64,000 nt of DNA from JBCBKL01 sp963922565 (GCA_963922565.1 CAWUIQ010000003.1:1-64000), one strand, 5' to 3'; shown: positions 9,443-18,326, numbered from the stretch's first letter. The notes: generated from the letters alone by a model not told the origin. Numbers and translations are program-made.

Positions 9443-9451
9443 TAAGCTCGT

Positions 9452-10072
9452 CTATCCTTCCCGATGGCCCTTGCCACCGTCAACTTCGCGTATGCCCTTT
9501 AGACGTTTGGCTTCCTCTACAACACGTTTTGTGAGTCCACCAGAGCCGAGGGCCCCATGTACCGCAGTTTGGCGCCCAAACGCCATACCCAGCTCATCTG
9601 CCGTCAACCAACCGATATACGTTCCAAAATGGGGCGTACTCAGCTTTGACTTGCCACGTTCCGATCCATCGCTGGCCTGGATCAGAACCTCCGCTTCTTC
9701 CTTCGCGAGCCAATCCTTGACGCGCTCATAGCCCGTCACGGCCTGCCCCGATTTCCGCGCGAGTGAGATCAAATCGACCACGCGCCGCGCCAACTGGCGC
9801 TCTACCTCGCTAACCAAACCCTCCGGAACCTCGACCGGTTGCCGCGCCGCCCTAGCAAAGAGCTTTTTGGCAACCGCTTTGTCCAAGGCAGCCCGCTCTG
9901 CAGCCACATAGATGCCCCGACCCGGCAGTTTGCCGGCAAGATCGGGTACAAGCTGGCCGTCGGGTCCAACGACGAAGCGGATCAGCCCATATTTCGGCTG
10001 AACCTCACCCGTCGCAATACACTTACGTTCCGGCCCATCGGCCCGATCCTTGGCCGCTCCGCCGCGTCCCAT
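9452..10072 (-). CDS. YlxR (DUF448) RNA-binding protein with C-terminal L7Ae-like domain
   Basis: The 206-residue protein combines an N-terminal YlxR domain (ERKCIATGEVQPKYGLIRF, then LPGRGIYVAAERA, about residues 14-70) with a C-terminal ribosomal L7Ae/L30e-like domain (about 95-180; ISLARKSGQAVTGYERV). This fused form is usual in alphaproteobacteria. Its place between nusA and infB is the conserved one, and it is thought to act in RNA binding around transcription or translation; the exact role is unsettled. It sits nine bases from infB and 22 from nusA. Confidence 0.93.
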   Translation of the reverse strand: MGRGGAAKDRADGPERKCIATGEVQPKYGLIRFVVGPDGQLVPDLAGKLPGRGIYVAAERAALDKAVAKKLFARAARQPVEVPEGLVSEVERQLARRVVDLISLARKSGQAVTGYERVKDWLAKEEAEVLIQASDGSERGKSKLSTPHFGTYIGWLTADELGMAFGRQTAVHGALGSGGLTKRVVEEAKRLKGIREVDGGKGHREG

Positions 10073-10094
10073 TTCGACGACCCGAGGCCTGAAA

Positions 10095-11708
10095 TCAGGC
10101 CTCGGCCTCCTCTTCCACGGTTTCTTCCGATGCTTGGTCGGCCTCGAGTTCCGCCGGGTCGACCCACCCCAATTGGATACGGGCCGTCATGATCAGATTT
10201 TGCGCCTCTTCTAGAGAAACGTCAAATGGCTCCAGAACACCGTCATCCTTGACGCGCTCGCCATCAACTGTCGTCCAGCCCCCGGCCAGCTCCCAATCAG
10301 CACAGGTTGCAAAGTCTTCCAGTGTCTTGACGTCATCCTTGGCCAAGGCTTCGATCATTTGGGGTGTCAGGCCCTCGAATTCAACCAGGCTGTCCTCAAC
10401 GCCAAGCGCGCGCGCATTATCAAGCGCCTCTTTCGCCTGCGCCTCCAGAACATCGCGCGCCCGCGCCTGAAGCTCCTGGGCGGTGCCTTCATCGACGCCG
10501 TCGATCACCAGAAGCTCGTCAAGCTCGACATAGGCAACCTCTTCAAGGTTTGTGAAACCTTCAGAGACAAGCAATTGGGCAAAGAACTCGTCCAGATCCA
10601 GCGCATCCATGAACAGCTTGGTGCGTTGCTCGAATTCGGCCTGACGACGCGCCGATTCCTCGGCCTCGGTCATGATGTCGATGTCGAGGTTGGTAAGCTG
10701 AGACGCCAAACGCACGTTCTGACCGCGACGGCCGATAGCCAGCGAAAGTTGCTCTTCGGGAACGACGACTTCGATCTTGCCGGCTTCCTCGTCCAGAACC
10801 ACCTTGCTGACCTCGGCGGGCTGCAACGCGTTCACCAGGAAGGTCGGCTGATCCTCGTTCCAGGGGATAATGTCGATCTTTTCACCCTGCAGTTCGTTCA
10901 CGACCGCCTGAACACGGGAACCACGCATACCGACACAAGCACCCACCGGGTCGATCGACCCGTCATAACTGATCACGGCAATCTTGGCGCGAGAACCCGG
11001 ATCACGGGCAACCGCCTTAATCTCGATGATGCCGTCATAGATCTCTGGCACTTCCATCTTGAAGAGCTCGGCCATGAATTCCGGTGCCGTCCGGCTCAGG
11101 AAGATCTGCGGGCCACGTTGCTCGCGCCGCACATCCTTGATGTAGCAGCGGATGCGGTCGCCGGGGCGATAGCTTTCGCGGCCGATCTTTTCGTTGCGGC
11201 GCAAGATCGCCTCGCCCGCGCCTACGTCGACGATGACATTGCCATATTCCTCACGTTTGACGAGCGCGTTGATGATAGTGCCAGCGCGATCCTTGAACTC
11301 TTCGTATTGGCGATCACGCTCAGCTTCGCGGACTTTCTGAAGGATGACCTGCTTGGCGGACTGCGCCGCGATACGGCCCATCTCGACCGGCGGGATCTCT
11401 TCGACAAACGTGTCGCCGACCTTGGGATCGTCGAGATATTGTTTCGCCTGCTCGACCGTGAATTCGGCCTGATAGTTTTCAAGCTCTTCTTCCTCGACCA
11501 CGGTCCGCACGCGCGTGAAGGTCGCCTTGCCCGTCTTGCGATCGATGCTGACGCGGATATCCATCTCGGACCCGTACCGGGACTTCGCCGCACGAGCGAG
11601 CGACTCTTCCATCGCCTCGACCACGAGGCTCGGGTCGATCATCTTTTCTCGGGCAACGGCCTCGGCTGTTTGCAGCAGCTCAAGCTGGTTTGCGGACGTA
11701 ATCGCCAT
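10095..11708 (-). CDS. nusA: Transcription termination/antitermination factor NusA
   Basis: NusA binds RNA polymerase and nascent RNA and modulates pausing, termination and antitermination. The 537 residues show the N-terminal polymerase-binding domain, an S1 domain (about 135-200), the two KH domains (GSRAKIAVISYD, GACVGMRGSRVQAVVNELQ, IGRRGQNVRLASQL) and an alphaproteobacterial C-terminal extension with helix-hairpin-helix repeats and an acidic tail (EETVEEEAEA). It overlaps the rimP stop by one base (TGATG), so translation of the pair is likely coupled. Confidence 0.99.
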   Translation of the reverse strand: MAITSANQLELLQTAEAVAREKMIDPSLVVEAMEESLARAAKSRYGSEMDIRVSIDRKTGKATFTRVRTVVEEEELENYQAEFTVEQAKQYLDDPKVGDTFVEEIPPVEMGRIAAQSAKQVILQKVREAERDRQYEEFKDRAGTIINALVKREEYGNVIVDVGAGEAILRRNEKIGRESYRPGDRIRCYIKDVRREQRGPQIFLSRTAPEFMAELFKMEVPEIYDGIIEIKAVARDPGSRAKIAVISYDGSIDPVGACVGMRGSRVQAVVNELQGEKIDIIPWNEDQPTFLVNALQPAEVSKVVLDEEAGKIEVVVPEEQLSLAIGRRGQNVRLASQLTNLDIDIMTEAEESARRQAEFEQRTKLFMDALDLDEFFAQLLVSEGFTNLEEVAYVELDELLVIDGVDEGTAQELQARARDVLEAQAKEALDNARALGVEDSLVEFEGLTPQMIEALAKDDVKTLEDFATCADWELAGGWTTVDGERVKDDGVLEPFDVSLEEAQNLIMTARIQLGWVDPAELEADQASEETVEEEAEA

Positions 11709-12283
11709 CAGCGTTCCTCCTCAGACTTTTCTGTCTCGATTTCATCGAATTTGTCTTCGTTCAGAGCACCAGCCGCTTTGCGCTGGCGCAGCATTTCCTT
11801 GATCAGATCGTCAGTCAGGACCAGCTTGGCATCACTCAGCCAGTCGAATTTCAGCCCGATGGTGCCTTCGGCCACGTTGATCAGCACTTCGTCATCTTCG
11901 ACACCGGCAAGCACACCCTTGAAGCGGCGGCGTCCATCGATCAGTTCGGCCGTTTCCAACTTGGCCTCATAACCTTCAAAGGCATCGAAATCCTTCAGGC
12001 GCGTCAGCGGACGGTCGATGCCAGGTGACGACACTTCGAGCGTGTACGCATCAAGAATCGGATCCTCGACATCAAGAACCGCGCTGACCGCCGTACTGAT
12101 CTCGGCGCAGTCATCAACCTCGATGCCGCCGTCCGGTTTGTCCGCCATGATCTGCAAAGTCACGTCCTTGCCGCTCATCAAGCGGATGCGGACCAGCTCG
12201 AATCCCATGTCCTCGATCACCGGTGTGATGATCTCGGCCAAACGGCGATCCATGGCTGCTTTGGCGATGAGTGTGTTTGACAT
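11708..12283 (-). CDS. rimP: Ribosome maturation factor RimP
   Basis: RimP is needed for maturation of the 30S ribosomal subunit. From the ATG at 12283 the protein is 191 residues, with the family landmarks GFELVRIRLMSGKDVTLQIM, VDDCAEISTAVSAVLD, LEVSSPGIDRPLT and a C-terminal SH3-like domain. An in-frame reading extends 38 codons upstream, but that stretch crosses the leader hairpin and has no homology, so I start at MSNTLIAKA. It is the first gene of the nusA-infB operon and is preceded by a short leader ending in an intrinsic-terminator-like hairpin. Confidence 0.95.
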   Translation of the reverse strand: MSNTLIAKAAMDRRLAEIITPVIEDMGFELVRIRLMSGKDVTLQIMADKPDGGIEVDDCAEISTAVSAVLDVEDPILDAYTLEVSSPGIDRPLTRLKDFDAFEGYEAKLETAELIDGRRRFKGVLAGVEDDEVLINVAEGTIGLKFDWLSDAKLVLTDDLIKEMLRQRKAAGALNEDKFDEIETEKSEEER

Positions 12284-12296
12284 GTGTCCTGACAAC

Positions 12297-12320
12297 AAAA
12301 AAACGGGCGCGCGGCCCGTT
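12297..12320 (-). terminator. Intrinsic-terminator-like hairpin in the rimP leader
   Basis: On the minus strand the leader forms a seven-base-pair stem (AACGGGC with GCCCGTT, 12302-12308 and 12314-12320) followed directly by seven T residues. It lies only 14 bases before the rimP ATG and downstream of the promoter, so it can act as an attenuator or as the end of a small RNA. Confidence 0.65.
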
Positions 12321-12375
12321 CGATCTTTCCCGGTGGAGCTTTTGGTTTGGACCCAAACGCGCCGCTGTTGAGGCG

Positions 12376-12404
12376 CATATACGTCCCGAGCAAGCAAACT
12401 GCAA
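12376..12404 (-). promoter_or_regulatory. Probable sigma-70 promoter of the rimP-nusA-infB operon
   Basis: On the minus strand there is a -35 box TTGCAG (12399-12404), a 17-base spacer and a -10 box TATATG (12376-12381). Transcription would start near 12369, giving about 85 bases of leader before the rimP start. Confidence 0.6.
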
Positions 12405-12451
12405 GGGTTGTCGGTGAAACGGATGTCGTTTCGCTGGCGTGATCCGCTGTC

Positions 12452-13285
12452 TCAGGCGCGGGACCACCGTTCTGTCATGCGGAAATTGTCGAGCGGCCAG
12501 ACCCCGCCTACGATACCCGGTACGATAAGATCACGGCTGGCAACAAGCGTCGTATTGGCGTCGCTCGGCAGTCCACGGAATGGCCCCACAGGCGGTTCGG
12601 CTATGTCCGCGACGTCCACAAGCCCCTCTCGCAGCGCCTGCGCGCGCACTTCGTCGGATGCGATGTGAACAAATTCCACCCGGTCAAACCATCCGGCTTG
12701 CCCGTCCTTCCAATGGGTCGAGACGCGCTCGCCGATAAAGTGGCGACCCGGATCGAATTTGTGGGTCCGGTAAAGACCCGTACCAATGCCCGCCGCGCGG
12801 CGATCCGGATCGGCGGGCTTGATCACGAATTCTGGCGCTGCAAGATGGTAAGGCAGGTTCGGGTCCGCGGTGTGAAGCCTCACGCTGATCGCTCCGCCAA
12901 CGCTTTCGGCTGTCAGGCCCGCGAGCGTCAGACTATCGACCACGTCCGCAAAGCCGAGCACTGAACCATCATGGAAAGCAACGTTCTCTCGCAGATGGAA
13001 ACGCCAGATCGTCGCGTCTTCGTTCGCTTCCCAAGACGTTGCCAGCTCAGCGCGCAAGGTCCCGTCGGCGGCAATCTCGGTCAGGTTTTCGAACACTGCG
13101 CCTTGCGAGATTGCCCGCATGAACAGCCCGTCGGGCGGAGCGTTCCAAGTATCTGCCCGTGTCGCATCCGACAACGCGGCGCGCAAAAGACCGCCACGCT
13201 GAGGTGCGGCGGACAAACCGGTGGCAGCCAGCAATGCAGCCGCTGCACCGGATGAGAATAATGCACGGCGATCGATACGCGTCAT
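12452..13285 (-). CDS. Short family 5 ABC solute-binding protein, Tat signal, no transporter partners
   Basis: The 277-residue product begins with a twin-arginine signal (RIDRRALFSSGAAAALLAATG), so it is probably exported folded. The mature part matches the N-terminal half of dipeptide/oligopeptide-binding proteins (ATRADTWNAPPD, GAVFENLTEIAADGTL, LATSWEANEDATIWRFHLRENVAFHDG). Family 5 proteins are usually 500 residues or more. Here the coding region stops after the first lobe and a short second part, ending in RMTERWSRA. No permease or ATPase gene is near. It overlaps the pip stop by four bases (ATGA). It may be a specialised short form rather than decay, because the frame is clean. Confidence 0.8.
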   Translation of the reverse strand: MTRIDRRALFSSGAAAALLAATGLSAAPQRGGLLRAALSDATRADTWNAPPDGLFMRAISQGAVFENLTEIAADGTLRAELATSWEANEDATIWRFHLRENVAFHDGSVLGFADVVDSLTLAGLTAESVGGAISVRLHTADPNLPYHLAAPEFVIKPADPDRRAAGIGTGLYRTHKFDPGRHFIGERVSTHWKDGQAGWFDRVEFVHIASDEVRAQALREGLVDVADIAEPPVGPFRGLPSDANTTLVASRDLIVPGIVGGVWPLDNFRMTERWSRA

Positions 13286-14253
13286 CGTCCTGCAATCCTA
13301 TCCATGGTGCGCACCAACTCTGCGCTGATTCCAGGCTCGGACAGGGCATGGCCAGCGTTGCGCACCATCTTCAACTGTCCGTTCGGCCATGCCTTTGCCA
13401 GTGCATAAGCCGAATCGGGTGGGCAGATCATATCATAGCGGCCCTGCACGATCGTTCCGGGGATATGTTTGATCCGCCCGGTCTGGGCGAGGATCTGACC
13501 GTCAAAGTCGAGAAACCCGTTGTTGATGAAGTAGTGATTTTCCAGACGCGCAAAGGCCCGCGCGTAGTCACCCGGTGCCTCGCCACCCGTTCCATTGGAA
13601 TGGATCGAGGCCAGTGCGTTTTCCCAAGCAGACCATGCGCGGGCGTATCGCATTTCGATCGTCAGATCGCCCGAAAACAGCCGCCGATTATAGGCGCCGA
13701 TGAGATCGCCGCGCTCATCCTCGGGAATCAGTCCGACAAAGCGCGACCATACCTCGGGCCAGAACCGACCGGCGCCACCGCCATAGAACCAATCGAGTTC
13801 CGACTGCGTCATCAGGAAAACGCCGCGCAGGACCAGATGGCGAACCCGGTCTGGATGGGATTGCGCATAGATCAGCGCCAGCGTCGCGCCCCAGCTACCG
13901 CCGAATGCGATCCAGGCGTCGACATCCAGCGCTTCGCGGATCGCCTCAATATCCCGAACCAGGTGCCACGTCGTGTTGTTCGTCACCGCCGCATGTGGGC
14001 GCGACCGTCCGCAGCCACGTTGATCGAACAGGACTACCCGAAACACGGAAGGGTCAAAGTAACGGCGCATCGCGGGGCTGCACCCGCCGCCGGGACCACC
14101 ATGCAGAACGATAACGGCCTCACCCTTTGGGTTGCCGCATTGTTCGACATAGACCTTGTGACCGTCGCCAACATCCAGCATCCGCTGATCGAAGGGATCG
14201 ATCGGCGGATAAAGGTACTGTACTGCGCGCTTTTGGTCGCTGTGTTTGTCCAT
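13282..14253 (-). CDS. pip: Proline iminopeptidase
   Basis: This 323-residue alpha/beta hydrolase removes N-terminal proline from peptides. It has the oxyanion motif HGGPGGG (about 51-57), the nucleophile elbow GGSWGATLAL with Ser about 120, the GRYDMICPP acid loop, and the catalytic His in NAGHALSEP. DQRGCGRSRPHA is a further family signature. I use the ATG at 14253; a longer reading would overlap the divergent ubiG start without homology. The downstream gene is a peptide-binding-like protein with an ATGA overlap, suggesting a joint role in peptide use. Confidence 0.95.
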   Translation of the reverse strand: MDKHSDQKRAVQYLYPPIDPFDQRMLDVGDGHKVYVEQCGNPKGEAVIVLHGGPGGGCSPAMRRYFDPSVFRVVLFDQRGCGRSRPHAAVTNNTTWHLVRDIEAIREALDVDAWIAFGGSWGATLALIYAQSHPDRVRHLVLRGVFLMTQSELDWFYGGGAGRFWPEVWSRFVGLIPEDERGDLIGAYNRRLFSGDLTIEMRYARAWSAWENALASIHSNGTGGEAPGDYARAFARLENHYFINNGFLDFDGQILAQTGRIKHIPGTIVQGRYDMICPPDSAYALAKAWPNGQLKMVRNAGHALSEPGISAELVRTMDRIAGR

Positions 14254-14302
14254 TACTGACCTAGATAGAGCTTGGATGACAAAAGAGCACACGGAGACGC
14301 AA

Positions 14303-15061
14303 ATGGAAACGCGGCAATCGACCGTTGACCCATCGGAAATCGCGAAATTTGAGGCGATGGCCGCGGAATGGTGGGATCCGACCGGGAAATTCAAACCGCT
14401 GCATATGCTGAACCCCTGCCGGCTCGATTACATCACCACCCAGATCGCTGCGGAATTTGACCGTGATCTCGACACGGACCAACCCTTTGCCGGTTTGCGG
14501 ATTCTCGATATCGGCTGTGGTGGTGGTCTCTTGTCCGAACCAATGGCGCGATTGGGCGCGGACGTGGTTGGGGCGGACGCCGCCGAGCGGAATATCCCTG
14601 TCGCCCAAATCCATGCGGAACAGTCCGGTCTGACGATTGATTACCGTCATACCACTGCCGAAGACCTCGCAGATGCGGGAGAGCAGTTTGACGTGGTCCT
14701 GAACATGGAGGTCGTCGAACACGTTGCAGACCCACTTGCCTATCTGACCGCCTGCCAGCGGTTACTGAAGCCCGGCGGTTTGCATATCTGTTCGACCATC
14801 AACCGAAATCCAAAAAGCTTTGCGATGGCGATCGTCGGCGCTGAATACGTCATGCGCTGGCTGCCCAAGGGCACGCATGAATGGTCGAAATTCATAACCC
14901 CCGACGAACTCTTTGACCTGCTCAGCAAGGCAGAACTCACACCGGTCGACAGAAAGGGGTTTGTATTCAATCCGATAACATGGAGCTGGCGTCTGTCGGA
15001 TCGTGATCTTTCTGTAAATTATGTGACAGCAGCGACCAAGAAACCGAGCGCTTTGCACTGA
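14303..15061 (+). CDS. ubiG: Ubiquinone biosynthesis O-methyltransferase UbiG
   Basis: UbiG carries out the two O-methylations in ubiquinone synthesis. The 252-residue protein has the SAM-binding motif LDIGCGGGLLSEP, the family opening SEIAKFEAMAAEWWDP, and NMEVVEHVADPLAYL plus KPGGLHICSTINR. The ATG at 14303 is chosen because a GGAG site lies six bases before it and the family opening follows; ATGs at 14246 and 14276 lack good ribosome sites. It is divergent from pip and convergent with the BKACE gene, four bases apart. Confidence 0.96.
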   Translation: METRQSTVDPSEIAKFEAMAAEWWDPTGKFKPLHMLNPCRLDYITTQIAAEFDRDLDTDQPFAGLRILDIGCGGGLLSEPMARLGADVVGADAAERNIPVAQIHAEQSGLTIDYRHTTAEDLADAGEQFDVVLNMEVVEHVADPLAYLTACQRLLKPGGLHICSTINRNPKSFAMAIVGAEYVMRWLPKGTHEWSKFITPDELFDLLSKAELTPVDRKGFVFNPITWSWRLSDRDLSVNYVTAATKKPSALH

Positions 15062-15065
15062 TCGA

Positions 15066-15896
15066 TCAGGCGGGGCGCAGACCCAGAATGTCCCGCGCCT
15101 GCTGATACGTGGCGATGGGCCGATCATACCTTTCGCATAGCGCGACACAGCGTTCGACCAACGCTGCGTTTGACGGGGCCAGCGTTCGTTTGTCCAGCCG
15201 GACGTTATCCTCCAGCCCGGTACGCGTATGCCCACCCGCCGCAATGGCCCATTCGTTGACTTCGATCTGGTGCCTGCCAATTCCGGCTGCACACCACTCG
15301 GCGTCCGGTGCCCGCGACTTCACCATCTGAACGTAGAAATCAAAAACCTCCCGATCAGCGGGCATCGCGTTTCTTACACCCATCACGAACTGGACGTAGA
15401 GGTTTCCATAAAGCTGACCCCCGGCATGCATCCGGATTGCCTGCAGAATATGGCTAAGGTCAAAGGCTTCGATCTCTGGTGTAACCTCGTAGGTCATCAT
15501 TTCGCTGGCCAGCCATGCAACAAGGTCGGGACTGTTTTCGTAGACTCGCGTCGGGAAGTTGTTTGAGCCTACCGAAAGCGAGGCCATGTCCGGGCGCAGG
15601 GGAAGCATGCCGCCCCGCTCCTTTCCAGAGCCGGAGCGCCCGCCGGTGGAAAGCTGCACGATCATCCCCGGACAGTGCTTCCGTAAACCTTCGATCAGCA
15701 ACGCGAACCGGTCGGGGTCGGATGTCGGTGTCTGATCATCATTGCGCACATGGCAGTGCGCGATGCTCGCCCCGGCCTCAAACGCTTCTTGGGTCGACTC
15801 GATCTGTTCAGACACCGAGATCGGGACGGCCGGGTTATCCTCCTTGCGCGGGACAGAGCCCGTGATCGCGACACAAATGATGCAGGGTTTGCTCAT
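15066..15896 (-). CDS. BKACE-type beta-keto acid cleavage enzyme (DUF849)
   Basis: These zinc enzymes split beta-keto acids with acetyl-CoA, the founding case being 3-keto-5-aminohexanoate cleavage in lysine fermentation. The 276 residues show a TIM-barrel layout with the metal-binding pair in AHCHVRN (His about 47 and 49), ITGSVPRKEDNPAVP at the N-terminus and LSVGSNNFPTRVYENSP. The family covers several substrates, so the substrate here is open. The gene ends a minus-strand string that includes a MarR regulator 114 bases upstream, which might control it. Confidence 0.88.
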   Translation of the reverse strand: MSKPCIICVAITGSVPRKEDNPAVPISVSEQIESTQEAFEAGASIAHCHVRNDDQTPTSDPDRFALLIEGLRKHCPGMIVQLSTGGRSGSGKERGGMLPLRPDMASLSVGSNNFPTRVYENSPDLVAWLASEMMTYEVTPEIEAFDLSHILQAIRMHAGGQLYGNLYVQFVMGVRNAMPADREVFDFYVQMVKSRAPDAEWCAAGIGRHQIEVNEWAIAAGGHTRTGLEDNVRLDKRTLAPSNAALVERCVALCERYDRPIATYQQARDILGLRPA

Positions 15897-16010
15897 CCAG
15901 CGTTCCAGTTCAGTTCAAGTTTTGCGGCGGGATCATCGGAACCTGTAATTGCTTGGCGCGTTGTCGAAGGTCAATGGCAAGCCAAACCGACAAGTCCTGA
16001 GACGAACGCC

Positions 16011-16454
16011 TCACGGCTTGGGCAGCAAGAGCTGCCGCAGGTTACGCAGAACCGGCAGGGCGGCCTTCACCTTGTCCTCTCCCAATTCATCGACGATCTG
16101 CCCGACCATTGGCGCGATGGAGCTCAGCGCCTGTTCCCGGGCCCGACGCCCCGCCGGACTGATGGCAACCAGCTTGCGGCGCGCGTCATCCCAGTCTGGC
16201 CGAATGTGGATGTACCCCGCCCATTCAAGCTTGCTGAGCGTGTTCGTCATCGCACCGCGGGTGACATTGAACGTTTCTGCCAGTTGGGCCGGGGTCCGCT
16301 CTCCCTCGTGCCAGACGAGGTGATTGAGAACTGAGAAATGGGATATCTCCATGCCCTTGGGCAAGACACTACTAAGGCGGTTCCGAACCATCTGGTCCGC
16401 CGCCAAAACCTCGCTGAAAAGCGAGATCGCAAGTGCGTTCTTGTCGTTGCTCAT
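16011..16454 (-). CDS. MarR-family transcriptional regulator
   Basis: The 147-residue protein has the winged helix of MarR regulators: TPAQLAETFNVTRGAMTNTLSKLEWAGYIHIRPDWDDARRK is the recognition region and wing (about residues 55-95), flanked by dimerisation helices. The ligand is unknown. It starts five bases after the nitrilase-family gene ends, and 114 bases separate it from the BKACE gene, which leaves room for a second promoter and operator there. Confidence 0.9.
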   Translation of the reverse strand: MSNDKNALAISLFSEVLAADQMVRNRLSSVLPKGMEISHFSVLNHLVWHEGERTPAQLAETFNVTRGAMTNTLSKLEWAGYIHIRPDWDDARRKLVAISPAGRRAREQALSSIAPMVGQIVDELGEDKVKAALPVLRNLRQLLLPKP

Positions 16455-16459
16455 GCCCG

Positions 16460-17290
16460 TCAGGGGGCTTGGAAAGGCCGTGCATTTGCCAACGACGGAA
16501 TGCGACGGCGTGCCTCTGCCACCTTTTCCATATCAAGATCAAAGACATAAACCCCAGGCGCGACACCTGCGTCAAGAACAACCTGGCCCCAGGGGTCGAC
16601 GACCAGGGAATGGCCATAGGTCGAGCGTTGCTTGGATCCATCGGATGGGTGCAGCCCGGTCTGTGCCGGTGCAATGACCCAACAGCCGGTTTCGATCGCG
16701 CGGGCCCGCAAAAGGGCGTGCCAGTGCGCCGCGCCGCTGACAGGCGAAAATGCGGATGGATAGGTAAGGATCTCGGCGCCCGCCGCCGCAAGCGCGCTGG
16801 AAAGCAACGGAAACCGAAGATCGTAACAGACGGCCATGCCAATCTGACCGAAGGGTGCGTCAGCGACGACCGCCTGTTCCCCGGGGCGGTACCCTGCCGA
16901 CTCGCGATAGGTCTCGGCCTCATTAATCTCGACATCGAACATGTGGATCTTGTCGTACCGGGCAAGGACCAGCCCGTCCTGACCGATTAGGAACGACCGG
17001 TTGGCGAACCGACCGTCGGGATCATCAGTTTTCAGCGCCAGCGATCCAATAAGAAACGTGATACCATGCGATCCTGCGAATTCGCGGAGGGCCGTGAGTG
17101 TGGCATCCTGTTCTTCTTCCGCCAAACGCTCAGACTGAACCTTGCGAGATGTCGAAACGCAATTGCTGACCTCTGGGGTCAGCACGAATTCGGCACCTTG
17201 CCTGACGGCATCTTCGGCAAACGCGACGATCTTGGTCAGGTTGTCGGCCGGTTGGTCGGACGAATTCAGCTGAAGAAGCGCGGCCTTCAT
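16460..17290 (-). CDS. Carbon-nitrogen hydrolase of the Nit1/Nit2 type
   Basis: The catalytic triad of the nitrilase superfamily is intact in 276 residues: Glu in FVLTPEVSN, Lys in RYDKIHMFDV, and Cys in GMAVCYDLRFP. The FDVEINEAETYRES stretch places it with Nit1/Nit2 proteins, which hydrolyse deaminated glutathione or omega-amides such as alpha-ketoglutaramate. Sitting immediately behind a glutaredoxin gene (one gene ends where the other starts) fits the glutathione-repair role, which is my inference. Confidence 0.9.
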   Translation of the reverse strand: MKAALLQLNSSDQPADNLTKIVAFAEDAVRQGAEFVLTPEVSNCVSTSRKVQSERLAEEEQDATLTALREFAGSHGITFLIGSLALKTDDPDGRFANRSFLIGQDGLVLARYDKIHMFDVEINEAETYRESAGYRPGEQAVVADAPFGQIGMAVCYDLRFPLLSSALAAAGAEILTYPSAFSPVSGAAHWHALLRARAIETGCWVIAPAQTGLHPSDGSKQRSTYGHSLVVDPWGQVVLDAGVAPGVYVFDLDMEKVAEARRRIPSLANARPFQAP

Positions 17291-17548
17291 CTAGGCCGCG
17301 AGCAGCGGGTCGAGCTTTCCTGAACGCTCAAGCGCATAAAGGTCGTCACAGCCGCCTACATGGGTGTCGCCAATAAAAATCTGCGGCACCGTCCGGCCAC
17401 CATTGGCGCGTTGGATCATCTCGGCCTTACGCTTAGGATTGGCCAGCACATTCACCTCTGAAAAGGAGACACCCTTTTCGTTGAGCAGGCGTTTGGCGGC
17501 GTGGCAATAGCCGCACAAGGGCGACGTATAGATTTCGACAGGTTTCAT
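17291..17548 (-). CDS. grxC: Glutaredoxin 3
   Basis: A dithiol glutaredoxin of 85 residues with the active site CGYC (about 12-15, a variant of CPYC), the GGRTVPQIFIG cis-proline loop and the GGCDDLYAL glutathione-binding motif. It reduces disulfides using glutathione in the cytoplasm. It is placed between comF and the nitrilase-type gene, a common order in Rhodobacterales. Confidence 0.95.
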   Translation of the reverse strand: MKPVEIYTSPLCGYCHAAKRLLNEKGVSFSEVNVLANPKRKAEMIQRANGGRTVPQIFIGDTHVGGCDDLYALERSGKLDPLLAA

Positions 17549-17580
17549 CAGGTCGTTCCAATCTTGGGCTGAGCAGAGAG

Positions 17581-18315
17581 TTAGTACTCTTTCTCCACTC
17601 TTGCCAGCGTCACCACGCAGACGTGACTTGCACCGCCGTCATAACAGGCAGTTGTTGCTGCATCGAGCGTCGCCCCGGTCGTCATAACGTCATCGACAAG
17701 CAGCACGGGACGCCCAACCAACCGGTGCCGCCTTTGCGGATTAATCACGATAGAGCGACGCAAGGTGTCGCGCCGCTCTTCCCTGCTCAGACCATCCAGA
17801 GAGCGGGTCTTGATCGGTCGGATTAACAGGTCAGGGCAACATGAATGGCCGGTATTTTCTGCCATGCCACGTGCCAGAAGCGCAGACTGGTTGAACTTCC
17901 GCTTCAAAAGTCGGGTCCAATGCAGCGGTACCGGAGCAATCAGGGTCTCATCACGAAGTATGTCCTTCGCCGCTCGTGCCAGCCATTTCGAGGCTGGCGG
18001 AACGATGTCATGCTGGTCACCATGCTTCAAAGCGAGGATGATCTTGCGACCCATATCCCGATAGAGGATCGCAGATCGACCCCTCGCCCATGGTCGGGGC
18101 TCGGCAATGCAGGCATCACAAACAACCTCATCGTCTCGAAAAGTGCCCTGTTGTGGTGAACCGCATGCGTCGCAGATTACGCCGCCAACGAAGTGAACAT
18201 CCCGCCAGCATGATCCACAAAGACCTAGATCGCCGTCGACCATCCGACCGCAGCCCAGGCATCTGGGGGGATAGACGGTCGATATGGCCGTTTGAATAAG
18301 GTGATTTACGCCCAT
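17581..18315 (-). CDS. ComF family phosphoribosyltransferase-like protein
   Basis: The 244 residues hold the N-terminal cysteine pairs expected for a zinc finger (PPRCLGCGRM, GLCGSCW, CDACGSPQ, VVCDACIAEP) and a C-terminal phosphoribosyltransferase fold with the PRPP loop VLLVDDVMTTGATLDAA. ComF proteins are linked with DNA uptake in naturally competent bacteria; the reaction is not defined. The ATG has an AAGGACAG ribosome site. The start lies only 11 bases from the start of the divergent methyltransferase. Confidence 0.9.
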   Translation of the reverse strand: MGVNHLIQTAISTVYPPRCLGCGRMVDGDLGLCGSCWRDVHFVGGVICDACGSPQQGTFRDDEVVCDACIAEPRPWARGRSAILYRDMGRKIILALKHGDQHDIVPPASKWLARAAKDILRDETLIAPVPLHWTRLLKRKFNQSALLARGMAENTGHSCCPDLLIRPIKTRSLDGLSREERRDTLRRSIVINPQRRHRLVGRPVLLVDDVMTTGATLDAATTACYDGGASHVCVVTLARVEKEY

Positions 18316-18326
18316 ATTCTGTCCTT

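Noticed and set aside
10359..11972. Long open frame (537 codons) on the plus strand opposite nusA and rimP
   Set aside because: It is the antisense shadow of well-identified genes, an effect of high GC and codon bias; no domain is recognisable.
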